64,000 nt of DNA, taken from NCBI GenBank assembly GCA_016721825.1, contig JADKHI010000006.1, positions 682,001-746,000 of the forward strand, written 5' to 3'. The translations under genes and the position numbers were made by a program. Source of the stretch: Flavobacteriales bacterium. Lineage in GTDB: Bacteria > Bacteroidota > Bacteroidia > Flavobacteriales_F > PHOS-HE28. Each line of letters begins with the position of its first letter. The stretch's first letter is position 1. Below are positions 7,165 to 14,483 of this stretch, one piece after another. The notes beneath the pieces are model-generated. The model saw only the letters and a list, made by a program, of their open reading frames with translations. It did no database searches and was not told where the DNA came from.

Positions 7165-8817
7165 ATGCGCGCAACCCTACTCTCCGCTACCCTGATCGTC
7201 TCCGCCTTACAGCTGAGCGCCCAGGAGGACATGACCCAGGTCTGGACCACCCGCCTGGAGCACAAGATCGAATACACCGGCACCGACCCGAACCCCGGTG
7301 AGGACAACATCAGCTATGCGGCCAGCGACAAGGAAATGACCGTGTTCCGCAACAAGGACGGATCAACGGTATGGCTGAAGGCCTTCAAGGACATCGCACC
7401 CCGCCTTCGCAAGATCGACGAGCTGATCCCCTTCTGGGAAAGCAACACCGTCTTCCTCTTCGAGAAGAAAGGAGGCAAGGACGTTGTGGCCTGCATCGAC
7501 CTGGAGACCGGCGCTGCCCTGTGGACCACAGAGAAGTACTCCAACCTTACGGACGAGAACGTGATCTACGTGAAGGAGAAGGACATGTTCGCCGTGAGCA
7601 CCACCGATGGATTGACGATGATCAAGGCACGCACAGGTGAAGAGCTGTGGACCACCATGGCCTTCACCGGAGCGGTGGGCAAGTACATCATCGATGGCGA
7701 TGACATGGTCTGCGTGAACTTCGTTCCCGGAGGGCTTGCTGCGCTCTTCAAAGGCTTCAAGAACCAACTGGCGCGCATCGACCTGAAGACCGGCAAGTTG
7801 AAGTGGGAAGCCACGTACGTAGGTCGCGCGGAACGCAAGGTGGTGACCCGTGACTTCATCTACGACCTGAAGCTGGAGGGCACCAAGCTCTTCCTCATGC
7901 TCAACGGCATCCAGGTGTACGACTACGTGACCGGTGCCCAGCAGTGGGCGGCGGCGTTCGACTTCACACCCGAAGGCATCACGGGTGCTCCCGCACACGC
8001 CAAGAAGTTCGGAGTGTATGGTGCCCTGGCCCAACCCGTAGTGGACGGCAACGACCTGTACGTGCTGGACATGGGCAATCGCAAGAGCCAGTATGTGAAG
8101 AAGTATGACCGCATGACCGGCAAACTGCTGTGGACCAGCCCAGAGATCAAGGAGGCCCGCGCGATCCCTGGCATGTGGGTAGCGGATGGCAAAGTGATCC
8201 TGCAGGTCGGCGGGCTGGTTGAGACGCAAGCCTACCTCTACTGGCGTGAGACACAGTCCGATGGTTCGGTGATCACTCACGAAGAGTGGCGCGTGCAGTA
8301 CAAGAACATCAAGCCTTGCGGGGTGCAGGCTTTCAACGTGAGCGACGGGGCCCTGGCCTGGGACAGCGAGCGCTTCAAGAAGGGCATCACGAACGCCTTC
8401 ATCGAGGACGGTCGCTTCTATATCTGCAGTGGCAAGGCCTTGTACTGTATCGACCACAAGACCGGTGCTGACATCTACGAAGTGCCCTTGGGCGATGACG
8501 GCGTGGGCAACGCGAACGCCATTTTCGCCTTCACCGACATGGTCGGCATCGTGGGCGAGAAGGGCGTGGCCATGCACCGCCGCACGGACGGCAGCCTCAG
8601 CAAGAGCAATAAGTGGAAGGTGGCCGACATCGAGAGCCGCCACGACCGCATGCTGCTGATGAAGACCGAGGGCAGCGACATCGCCGCGTTCGACCTGAAC
8701 AACTGCGCCTACAAGCAGTTCAACGCACGCAAAGGCGCCACGAGCACCTTGAGCTACGACGGCGCCTACGTGTATGTATACGAGAAGAAGGACGTGACCA
8801 AGCTGCGAACGAATTGA
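7165..8817 (+). CDS. Secreted PQQ-like beta-propeller protein
   Basis: A 550-residue protein with a signal peptide (MRATLLSATLIVSALQLSA-Q). Repeated blocks such as CIDLETGAALWTTEKY, RTGEELWTTMAF, IDLKTGKLKWEATY and YDRMTGKLLWTSPEI are the W-docking-type repeats (DxxTGxxxW) of PQQ/BamB propellers. No C-terminal sorting domain is present, so it is probably periplasmic. The frame is open well upstream of 7165, but only this ATG gives a signal peptide. It lies 29 bases after the TonB-C-like gene and ends before a strong hairpin. Whether it binds PQQ or acts as a BamB-like scaffold cannot be told; its gene context does not include Bam components. Confidence 0.8.
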   Translation: MRATLLSATLIVSALQLSAQEDMTQVWTTRLEHKIEYTGTDPNPGEDNISYAASDKEMTVFRNKDGSTVWLKAFKDIAPRLRKIDELIPFWESNTVFLFEKKGGKDVVACIDLETGAALWTTEKYSNLTDENVIYVKEKDMFAVSTTDGLTMIKARTGEELWTTMAFTGAVGKYIIDGDDMVCVNFVPGGLAALFKGFKNQLARIDLKTGKLKWEATYVGRAERKVVTRDFIYDLKLEGTKLFLMLNGIQVYDYVTGAQQWAAAFDFTPEGITGAPAHAKKFGVYGALAQPVVDGNDLYVLDMGNRKSQYVKKYDRMTGKLLWTSPEIKEARAIPGMWVADGKVILQVGGLVETQAYLYWRETQSDGSVITHEEWRVQYKNIKPCGVQAFNVSDGALAWDSERFKKGITNAFIEDGRFYICSGKALYCIDHKTGADIYEVPLGDDGVGNANAIFAFTDMVGIVGEKGVAMHRRTDGSLSKSNKWKVADIESRHDRMLLMKTEGSDIAAFDLNNCAYKQFNARKGATSTLSYDGAYVYVYEKKDVTKLRTN

Positions 8818-8853
8818 CCGCGCCTGTCCCGACGCGCGGGACATGTTGTGAGC

Positions 8854-8885
8854 GTGCAGGGGCTCCCGAAAGGGGGCCCTTGTGC
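8854..8885 (+). terminator. Hairpin terminator with GAAA loop
   Basis: Bases 8854-8867 pair with 8872-8885 over fourteen positions (several G-U), closed by GAAA. It follows the PQQ-propeller gene by 36 bases. The loop and the inner stem closely match the terminator at 3620-3653, which suggests a recurrent terminator type in this genome. Confidence 0.65.
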
Positions 8886-8956
8886 GTATCAGGTAAACCT
8901 CTTGGCGATCCCTTGGATGGTTTCCGTTGTTGTCCATCCATTGGGCCGCGACCCGA

Positions 8957-8964
8957 TACCTTGC
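8957..8964 (+). promoter_or_regulatory. Candidate -7 element of the pentaheme cytochrome gene
   Basis: TACCTTGC lies 11 bases before the ATG at 8976, fits the window's TAnnTT(C/G/T) pattern, and marks the transcription start downstream of the terminator at 8854-8885. Confidence 0.45.
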
Positions 8965-8975
8965 ACCTTCGATCC

Positions 8976-10919
8976 ATGGGACCTTACCGAAGCAGACCTG
9001 CACTCGTGCTCCTCGCCCTCACCGGCATGGTGCTTCTGTTCACCGCATGGACCGATGCCACACGTCCCGGCCATGGTCCGCATAGCGACCTGGACCTGCT
9101 GGTGTACCGCAGTGCAGACCCGGACCTGGTCGTGATGTACAGCAGCTACTTCGCCACGGCCGGGCGTTGTGCCGGTTGCCATGGCCACGACAGTACCGCC
9201 TTGGCCAGCGTGGATGCCAGCGGGCGTGATGTGAACGTGGCCGATGACTGGCGCAGCACCATGATGGCCAACAGTGCGCGCGATCCCTTCTTCCGCGCCA
9301 AGCTTGAACACGAGGTGCTCGTGAACCCTGGTCACCAAGGCGCCATCGAGGGGAAGTGCCTGAGCTGCCATGCGCCATTGGGCTTTCATGAACAGCGCAT
9401 GCTCGGTGGTCCTGCGTTCACTGCGGCCATGCTCGACACCAGCACCATCGGCCTGGACGGCGTGAGCTGTACCAGCTGTCATATGCAGAACCCCGACAGC
9501 GCCGGCAACTATTTCGGCGGCGACCTGCACTTCGACAGTGCACAGGTTTACGGGCCCTATGCCGACGACGAGATCAACGCGGCCATCATGCAGTTCTTCG
9601 TGGGCTTCACGCCGCAACAAGGCCAGCACATCCTGGACGGTCGCACCTGCGCTGGTTGCCACACGCTGATCACCGGTACGCTCGATCTGCAAGGCAACGC
9701 CACCGGTGACGAGTTCGTGGAACAGGCCACCTGGCACGAATGGAAGAACTCGGACTACTACGGCACCAACCTGAACTGCCGCGGCTGCCACATGCCGCGC
9801 ATCAACGACAGCATCATCCTCGCTTCCGACTACGCCTTCCTGCCCGGCCACACACCGTTCGGGCTCCATCACCTGGCGGGTGGCAACGTGTTCATGCTGG
9901 AGCTGATGAAGCAGTACCGCACGGAGCTTGGCATTCCTGCGAACGACACGCAGTTCGACAGCACGATCGTTCGGACCCTCGACAACCTACAGCGACGGAC
10001 CCTTGAGCTGGATGTGACGATCGTTGACCGCACAAGCGACACGGCCTGGGTGGATGTCACGCTCTACAACCTCACGGGCCACAAGTTCCCGAGCGGTTAC
10101 CCGAGCCGACGTGCGTTCGTGGAACTGGATGTGCTCGATGCGAACGGCGACACCCTCTTCCACAGCGGCCGCTTTGACAGCGACTTCGAAGTGGAAGGCC
10201 ACGATGCGGACATGGAAGCCCACCACGACGTGATCCGCAGTGAGGACGAAGCGCAGATCTACGAGATGGTGATGGGCGACGTGAACGACAACGTGACCAC
10301 CGTGCTGGAGCGCGCGAAGACCCCCTTGAAGGACAATCGCTTGGTGCCATCCGGCTTCAGCACATCGCACTCCAGCTACGACACCACACTGATCGCCGGT
10401 GTGCCCGCGACGGACCTGGACTTCAATCGCGATGCGTTGGGCATGGAAGGGGAAGGTGGCGACAAGGTCCATTACCACGCACCGCTCAATGGGTATGGTG
10501 GTGCTATCAGCGTGAAAGCGCATGTGTGGTATCAGCCCGTGCCACCGCGTTGGAACGCCGAGATGTTCAGCATGAACGGACCGCGTATAGACACCTTCCG
10601 CACCATGTACGACAACATGGACGGCACACCGACGCTGGTCGCCCAGGATAGCGCGGCCCTGGGTCCTGTGGGGATCAGTGAAGCAACCAACGCAACACCC
10701 GCACTCTTCCCGAACCCAACGGGCGATGGCTTCATCACTGTGATCGATGCGCGCGACGCGGTGGTGGAAGTGTTCGATGCTTCGGGTCGCCGTGTGGCCG
10801 TAACGCTGCAGCGCGCCAGCAATGGAACGCGCATCGGATTGCCTGCTGTGAAGGGCACCTATCTGGTCGTGTTGCGACGGAACGGTCTGGAGCGGATCCA
10901 ACGCGTCGTGCGGGAATGA
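8976..10919 (+). CDS. Pentaheme c-type cytochrome with T9SS sorting domain
   Basis: A 647-residue protein with an N-terminal signal segment (ALVLLALTGMVLLFTAW). Five CxxCH heme-attachment motifs are visible in the first half: CAGCHGH, CLSCHAP, CTSCHMQ, CAGCHTL and CRGCHMP, in the arrangement of cytochrome c554-like multiheme proteins. A beta-rich second half follows. The last 75 residues (from about ALFPNPTGDGF to RIQRVVRE) form a type A T9SS sorting domain, which predicts export across the outer membrane and attachment to the cell surface. A surface-displayed multiheme cytochrome suggests extracellular or surface electron transfer, but donor and acceptor are unknown. The stop overlaps the MOSC gene start as ATGA. 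Confidence 0.85.
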   Translation: MGPYRSRPALVLLALTGMVLLFTAWTDATRPGHGPHSDLDLLVYRSADPDLVVMYSSYFATAGRCAGCHGHDSTALASVDASGRDVNVADDWRSTMMANSARDPFFRAKLEHEVLVNPGHQGAIEGKCLSCHAPLGFHEQRMLGGPAFTAAMLDTSTIGLDGVSCTSCHMQNPDSAGNYFGGDLHFDSAQVYGPYADDEINAAIMQFFVGFTPQQGQHILDGRTCAGCHTLITGTLDLQGNATGDEFVEQATWHEWKNSDYYGTNLNCRGCHMPRINDSIILASDYAFLPGHTPFGLHHLAGGNVFMLELMKQYRTELGIPANDTQFDSTIVRTLDNLQRRTLELDVTIVDRTSDTAWVDVTLYNLTGHKFPSGYPSRRAFVELDVLDANGDTLFHSGRFDSDFEVEGHDADMEAHHDVIRSEDEAQIYEMVMGDVNDNVTTVLERAKTPLKDNRLVPSGFSTSHSSYDTTLIAGVPATDLDFNRDALGMEGEGGDKVHYHAPLNGYGGAISVKAHVWYQPVPPRWNAEMFSMNGPRIDTFRTMYDNMDGTPTLVAQDSAALGPVGISEATNATPALFPNPTGDGFITVIDARDAVVEVFDASGRRVAVTLQRASNGTRIGLPAVKGTYLVVLRRNGLERIQRVVRE

Positions 10920-11713
10920 GCGTGCTCACACTCGCCTCCATCCACCTCTATCCGATCAAGTCGCTCGGTGGCTTCAGCGTGAATGAGGCGCGGTTGACCG
11001 ACCGTGGCCTGGAACATGACCGGCGCTGGATGCTCGTGGATGATGCGGGCCTGTTCCTTTCGCAACGCGAACTGGCGACAATGGCCTGCCTGCACACTTC
11101 GGCACTGCGCGATGGATTCCGCGTCATGGACGTACGCGACGGTGCCACGCTCGACCTGCCTTGGCGCATCAGCGAAGGCGGGGACATTGGGGCCCGGGTG
11201 TGGGATGATCCCGTGCCCGCATTGATCGGCGACCCTTCGTGGAGCACGTGGTTCAGAGAGCGCCTCGGTCGCCGTGTGCGGCTGGTGTTCATGCCCGATG
11301 CGACGAAGCGTCCGACGGACGCGCGGTATGCCGAAGGACTCACTTCGCTCAGCGACGGCTTCCCCTACTTGATCCTTTCACAGGCATCGCTCGATGATCT
11401 GAACGCTCGCTTGGAAGAACGGGTCCCCATTGAACGCTTTCGACCCAACCTCGTCATCAACGGTGGTGCAGCGTTCCAAGAGGACACTTGGAAGGAGATC
11501 GCGATCGGTGCGGTGAAGTTCCACCTTGTGAAGCCCTGTGCACGCTGCATGATCATAACCACCGACCAACGAACAGGTGAACGTGGGAAGGAGCCCCTGC
11601 GCACGTTGGCCACCTACCGTCGCGATGGGGAGAAGGTGCTGTTCGGGATGAACGCGATGGGCGATGCACCTGCGATGGTCCATAAAGGTGATGAGGTGAC
11701 GATGCTCAGTTGA
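10916..11713 (+). CDS. MOSC domain protein, mARC/YcbX type
   Basis: 265 residues. The N-terminal 110 residues match the MOSC_N beta-barrel (IHLYPIKSLGG then LTDRGLEHDRRWMLVD), and the C-terminal MOSC domain contains RFRPNLVINGG and the PCARCMIITTDQRTG block, whose cysteine is the molybdenum ligand in mARC/YcbX proteins. These enzymes reduce N-hydroxylated compounds using Moco. Here the 2Fe-2S domain of YcbX is absent, so an external electron donor would be required. The gene is translationally coupled to the pentaheme cytochrome (ATGA), which could hint at an electron-transfer link, but that is inference. Molybdopterin genes occur near the far end of the window. Confidence 0.82.
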   Translation: MSVLTLASIHLYPIKSLGGFSVNEARLTDRGLEHDRRWMLVDDAGLFLSQRELATMACLHTSALRDGFRVMDVRDGATLDLPWRISEGGDIGARVWDDPVPALIGDPSWSTWFRERLGRRVRLVFMPDATKRPTDARYAEGLTSLSDGFPYLILSQASLDDLNARLEERVPIERFRPNLVINGGAAFQEDTWKEIAIGAVKFHLVKPCARCMIITTDQRTGERGKEPLRTLATYRRDGEKVLFGMNAMGDAPAMVHKGDEVTMLS

Positions 11714-11742
11714 GCATCGCTCCATTCTGCGGACCTTCGAGC

Positions 11743-12867
11743 ATGTCCTCCCCCTCCCCCCAGCTCCGAAAGGAAAGTCTGCAGACCGAGATCGACGCGG
11801 CGTTCCTCTATGACCGCATTGCGGCGCATGAAACGGATGCACAGGTGGCGAAACTGTTCCGCGAGATGGCGGAGATCGAACGGGGACACGCAGAACATGC
11901 GTTCAACGACCTGAAGAAAAGTGGCGTGCTGAGCGCTATGCCGGGTCCCTCGTGGCGGGCACGGACCCTGGACCGGATCGGTGGGATGATGGGCTACGAC
12001 CACGTGATCGCACAACTGATGGACGTGGAGAAAGGTCTCGCCAAGGCCACGGTGGTGCAGAAGCGGCGCAACGGGGAACCGATCACGGGATCGGAGTTGA
12101 ACCACGTGCGCATCCTACAGTCGTTGGCCGGGAACAAGAGCGGCATGGGCGGCGAGCAACTGGGCCGGATCGAGGGGCGGCACAAGAGCGTCGGTGGGAA
12201 TGCGCTGCGGGCGGCAGTGCTCGGCGCGAACGATGGGTTGGTCAGCAACATGAGCTTGGTGATGGGTGTGGCAGGCGCCACTGAAGGTGACCAAGGCGTG
12301 CTTCTCGCTGGGCTTGCAGGCCTGTTGGCCGGTGCGTTGAGCATGGCGCTCGGCGAATGGATCAGCGTGAAGAGCTCGCAGGAACTTTACGAGCGGCAGA
12401 TGGCGCTGGAGATGACCGAGCTGCAGACGAACCCCGAAGGCGAGCGCAAGGAGCTGGCGCTGATCTACATGGCCAAGGGCATCAGCGAAGCGGAGGCCGA
12501 GCGACTTGCCATGGAACTGATGAGCGATACGGGCAAGGCACATGCCATGCTGGTGAAAGAGGAGCTCGGAATCAACGCGGAGGAGTTGCAGGGCTCGGCG
12601 TGGGAGGCGGCGATCACCTCCTTCTTCCTCTTCGCCATCGGTGCGATCCTGCCGGTGCTTCCTTTCTTCTGGTTGGGCGGCATGCAGGCCATTGCCATCA
12701 GCGTAGGCTTGAGCGCGATCGGGCTGTTCGTGATCGGAAGTGCGATCACCCTGTTCACCGGTCGGGGCATCTGGTTCAGCGGCATGCGGCAGGTGCTGTT
12801 CGGGCTGGCGGCGGCGGCGGTCACCTTCGGCATCGGAAAGCTGATCGGGGTGAACGTGGTTGGGTGA
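11743..12867 (+). CDS. Ferritin-like/VIT1-CCC1 fusion iron or manganese transporter (MbfA type)
   Basis: 374 residues in two parts. Residues 5-140 are a ferritin-like/rubrerythrin four-helix domain with paired acidic motifs (EIDAAFLYDRIAAHE, EMAEIERGHAEHAF). From about residue 150 comes a VIT1/CCC1 domain beginning LRAAVLGANDGLVSNMSLVMGVAGA, with the family's MALGEWISVKSSQEL segment and three further hydrophobic helices (five in all). This is the architecture of membrane-bound ferritin A, which exports iron and protects against peroxide stress. The ATG at 11743 is preferred to an upstream TTG inside the previous gene's tail. It starts 29 bases after the MOSC gene. Confidence 0.85.
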   Translation: MSSPSPQLRKESLQTEIDAAFLYDRIAAHETDAQVAKLFREMAEIERGHAEHAFNDLKKSGVLSAMPGPSWRARTLDRIGGMMGYDHVIAQLMDVEKGLAKATVVQKRRNGEPITGSELNHVRILQSLAGNKSGMGGEQLGRIEGRHKSVGGNALRAAVLGANDGLVSNMSLVMGVAGATEGDQGVLLAGLAGLLAGALSMALGEWISVKSSQELYERQMALEMTELQTNPEGERKELALIYMAKGISEAEAERLAMELMSDTGKAHAMLVKEELGINAEELQGSAWEAAITSFFLFAIGAILPVLPFFWLGGMQAIAISVGLSAIGLFVIGSAITLFTGRGIWFSGMRQVLFGLAAAAVTFGIGKLIGVNVVG

Positions 12868-12902
12868 ACAGAAGGGCGTTACGGCATCTGGCTTCCCCCC
12901 GG

Positions 12903-12910
12903 TACCTTCA
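12903..12910 (+). promoter_or_regulatory. Candidate -7 element of the YhhQ-type gene
   Basis: TACCTTCA six bases before the ATG at 12917 fits the window's promoter octamer. It decides between that ATG and one 19 codons upstream, which lies before the element. Confidence 0.45.
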
Positions 12911-12916
12911 TCGCCG

Positions 12917-13705
12917 ATGATCCACTCCATCCTGGCCGACAAGGCCACGCGCCTGTACATCATCCTCGGCGCCTTCTTCGTGGCCAACGCGCTGATCGCG
13001 GAGATGATCGGTGTGAAACTCTTCCAGCTGGAGAGCTTGCTCGGTATCACCAAGGCCGACTTCAGCCTGTTGGGCCAACCGCACCTGAGTTTCGTATTGA
13101 GCGTGGGCGTGCTGCCTTGGCCCATCGTCTTCATCATGACGGATGTGATCAACGACTACTACGGTGTGCGGGGTGTGCGCTTCCTTACCCTGCTCACCAC
13201 CGGCCTCATCGCCTTCGCTTTCGTGGTGATGTACTTCGCGATCCGCATGCCGGCTGAACAGGGTTGGTGGATCACCAGCAGCGCACAGCAGGGTGTGCCC
13301 GACATGCAGGCGGCGTTCACGGCCATCTTCGGACAGGGCATGAACATCATCCTGGGTTCGCTTACGGCTTTCGTGGTGGGCCAGCTCGTGGATGCCTCCG
13401 TCTTCCGTCGCATCAAGCGGGTCACCGGTGACAAGCGGATCTGGCTTCGTGCCACGGGAAGCACCTTGGTCAGCCAGTTGATCGACAGTGTGGTGGTGAC
13501 CTACGTGGCCTTCTGGATCTTCAAGGACATGAGCTTCCCCATGGCCACGGCGCTGGTGCTCACCGCCTACACCTACAAGCTGGTGGTGGCCGTGCTCAGC
13601 ACGCCGCTGGTCTACCTCGTGCATGCCGGAGTGGAACGCTATCTTGGTCGTGAACGCGCACAGCACATGCGGGAGGCCGCCCTGCGGATGCGCGACGAGC
13701 AATGA
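12917..13705 (+). CDS. Queuosine-precursor transporter family protein (YhhQ/VUT)
   Basis: 262 residues with about six membrane helices: YIILGAFFVANALIAEMIGVK, LPWPIVFIMTDVINDYYG and later segments contain the family's typical acidic and polar membrane residues (ExxGVK, TDxxNDxYG). YhhQ imports queuosine precursors for tRNA modification; some relatives have other small-molecule substrates, so the exact cargo is not certain. The start at 12917 immediately precedes the first helix. The stop overlaps the start of the acetyltransferase gene as ATGA. Confidence 0.85.
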   Translation: MIHSILADKATRLYIILGAFFVANALIAEMIGVKLFQLESLLGITKADFSLLGQPHLSFVLSVGVLPWPIVFIMTDVINDYYGVRGVRFLTLLTTGLIAFAFVVMYFAIRMPAEQGWWITSSAQQGVPDMQAAFTAIFGQGMNIILGSLTAFVVGQLVDASVFRRIKRVTGDKRIWLRATGSTLVSQLIDSVVVTYVAFWIFKDMSFPMATALVLTAYTYKLVVAVLSTPLVYLVHAGVERYLGRERAQHMREAALRMRDEQ

Positions 13706-14229
13706 GCAACTACGTCATCATCACTCCTTTGGTGTCCGACGATGCTGACGGGCTGCTGCAATTGATCAACGCTGAGCGGATCGACCTGGCCACCTACTTC
13801 CCGGTGACCACTGCGCGCATGACCGACCATCGCTCGGCCAAGCGCTACGTGGGCGACCTGATCGACAAGGCGAAGTCACGGGAGATGTTCTGCTTCATTC
13901 TGCGGGACCACGAGGGCGGCGAACCTGCGGGAGCGGTGTTCCTCAAGCAACTGGATTGGAGCGTTCCCAAGTGTGAGATCGCCTATTTCGTGGGCAGCAC
14001 CTACCGGCGCCAGGGCTTCGCCACCTACGGTGTCATCTGGGCCGTGGACCATGCCTTCAGCGTGTTGGGCCTGGACAAGGTCTACGCGCGTGTGGACCCC
14101 GAGAACAAGGCAAGCCTCAGCGTGTTGGAGAGCTGCGGCTTTCAACAGGAAGGTCTCCTGCGCCACGACTTCCGCACCGGCGATGGTCGCTTGCTGGATG
14201 TGTGCTACTACGGCAAGTTGCGCGAATGA
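13702..14229 (+). CDS. GNAT family N-acetyltransferase (RimJ-like)
   Basis: 175 residues with the Acetyltransf_3 pattern: substrate-side N-terminal half with TTARMTDHRSAKRYV, beta strands AGAVFLKQLDWSVPKCEIAYFVGSTYRRQGFATYGV containing the acetyl-CoA loop (R/Q-x-x-G-x-A/G, here RRQGFA), and the C-terminal VDPENKASLSVLESCGFQQEGLLRHDF block typical of RimJ/RimL-like enzymes. It transfers acetyl from acetyl-CoA to an amino group; the acceptor is unknown. Translationally coupled to the transporter gene upstream (ATGA) and followed after 13 bases by a small basic gene. Confidence 0.88.
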   Translation: MSNYVIITPLVSDDADGLLQLINAERIDLATYFPVTTARMTDHRSAKRYVGDLIDKAKSREMFCFILRDHEGGEPAGAVFLKQLDWSVPKCEIAYFVGSTYRRQGFATYGVIWAVDHAFSVLGLDKVYARVDPENKASLSVLESCGFQQEGLLRHDFRTGDGRLLDVCYYGKLRE

Positions 14230-14242
14230 AGAACGGTGACCC

Positions 14243-14413
14243 ATGGCCGCCAAACGGAAGAAGAAGAAAGTGACGCCCGCCCAGATCGAGCGGGAGGCGA
14301 AGCGTGCGGCGCAGGTGGCGGCCGGTGCCCTTGATGGTCGTTTTCGGGAGAAGGTGGTGAAGAGCGGAAAGAGCTACAAGCGCAAGCCGAAGCACCCGGA
14401 CGCGGACGTGTGA
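14243..14413 (+). CDS. Small basic hypothetical protein (56 aa)
   Basis: An open frame beginning MAAKRKKKKVTPAQIERE and ending KHPDADV, 56 residues, strongly basic (about one third Lys/Arg) with an alanine-rich helix in the middle. It begins 13 bases after the acetyltransferase gene in the same direction and probably belongs to the same transcript. The run of lysines suggests nucleic-acid or ribosome binding, but there is no recognisable family. Confidence 0.5.
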   Translation: MAAKRKKKKVTPAQIEREAKRAAQVAAGALDGRFREKVVKSGKSYKRKPKHPDADV

Positions 14414-14437
14414 TCGCGCGCGAGCGGGTCACCTTCA

Positions 14438-14445
14438 TACCTTGT
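14438..14445 (+). promoter_or_regulatory. Candidate -7 element of the formate dehydrogenase beta gene
   Basis: TACCTTGT lies 38 bases before the ATG at 14484 and fits the TAnnTT pattern seen throughout the window. It overlaps an in-frame upstream ATG at 14442, which argues for the later start. Confidence 0.45.
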
Positions 14446-14483
14446 CGATCGTTGCCTGTGCATCATTCGTCGGCGACCCCTGC

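Noticed and set aside
7363..9003. 546-codon open frame antisense to the PQQ-propeller gene
   Set aside because: Shadow of the real gene, no start context and no recognisable domain.
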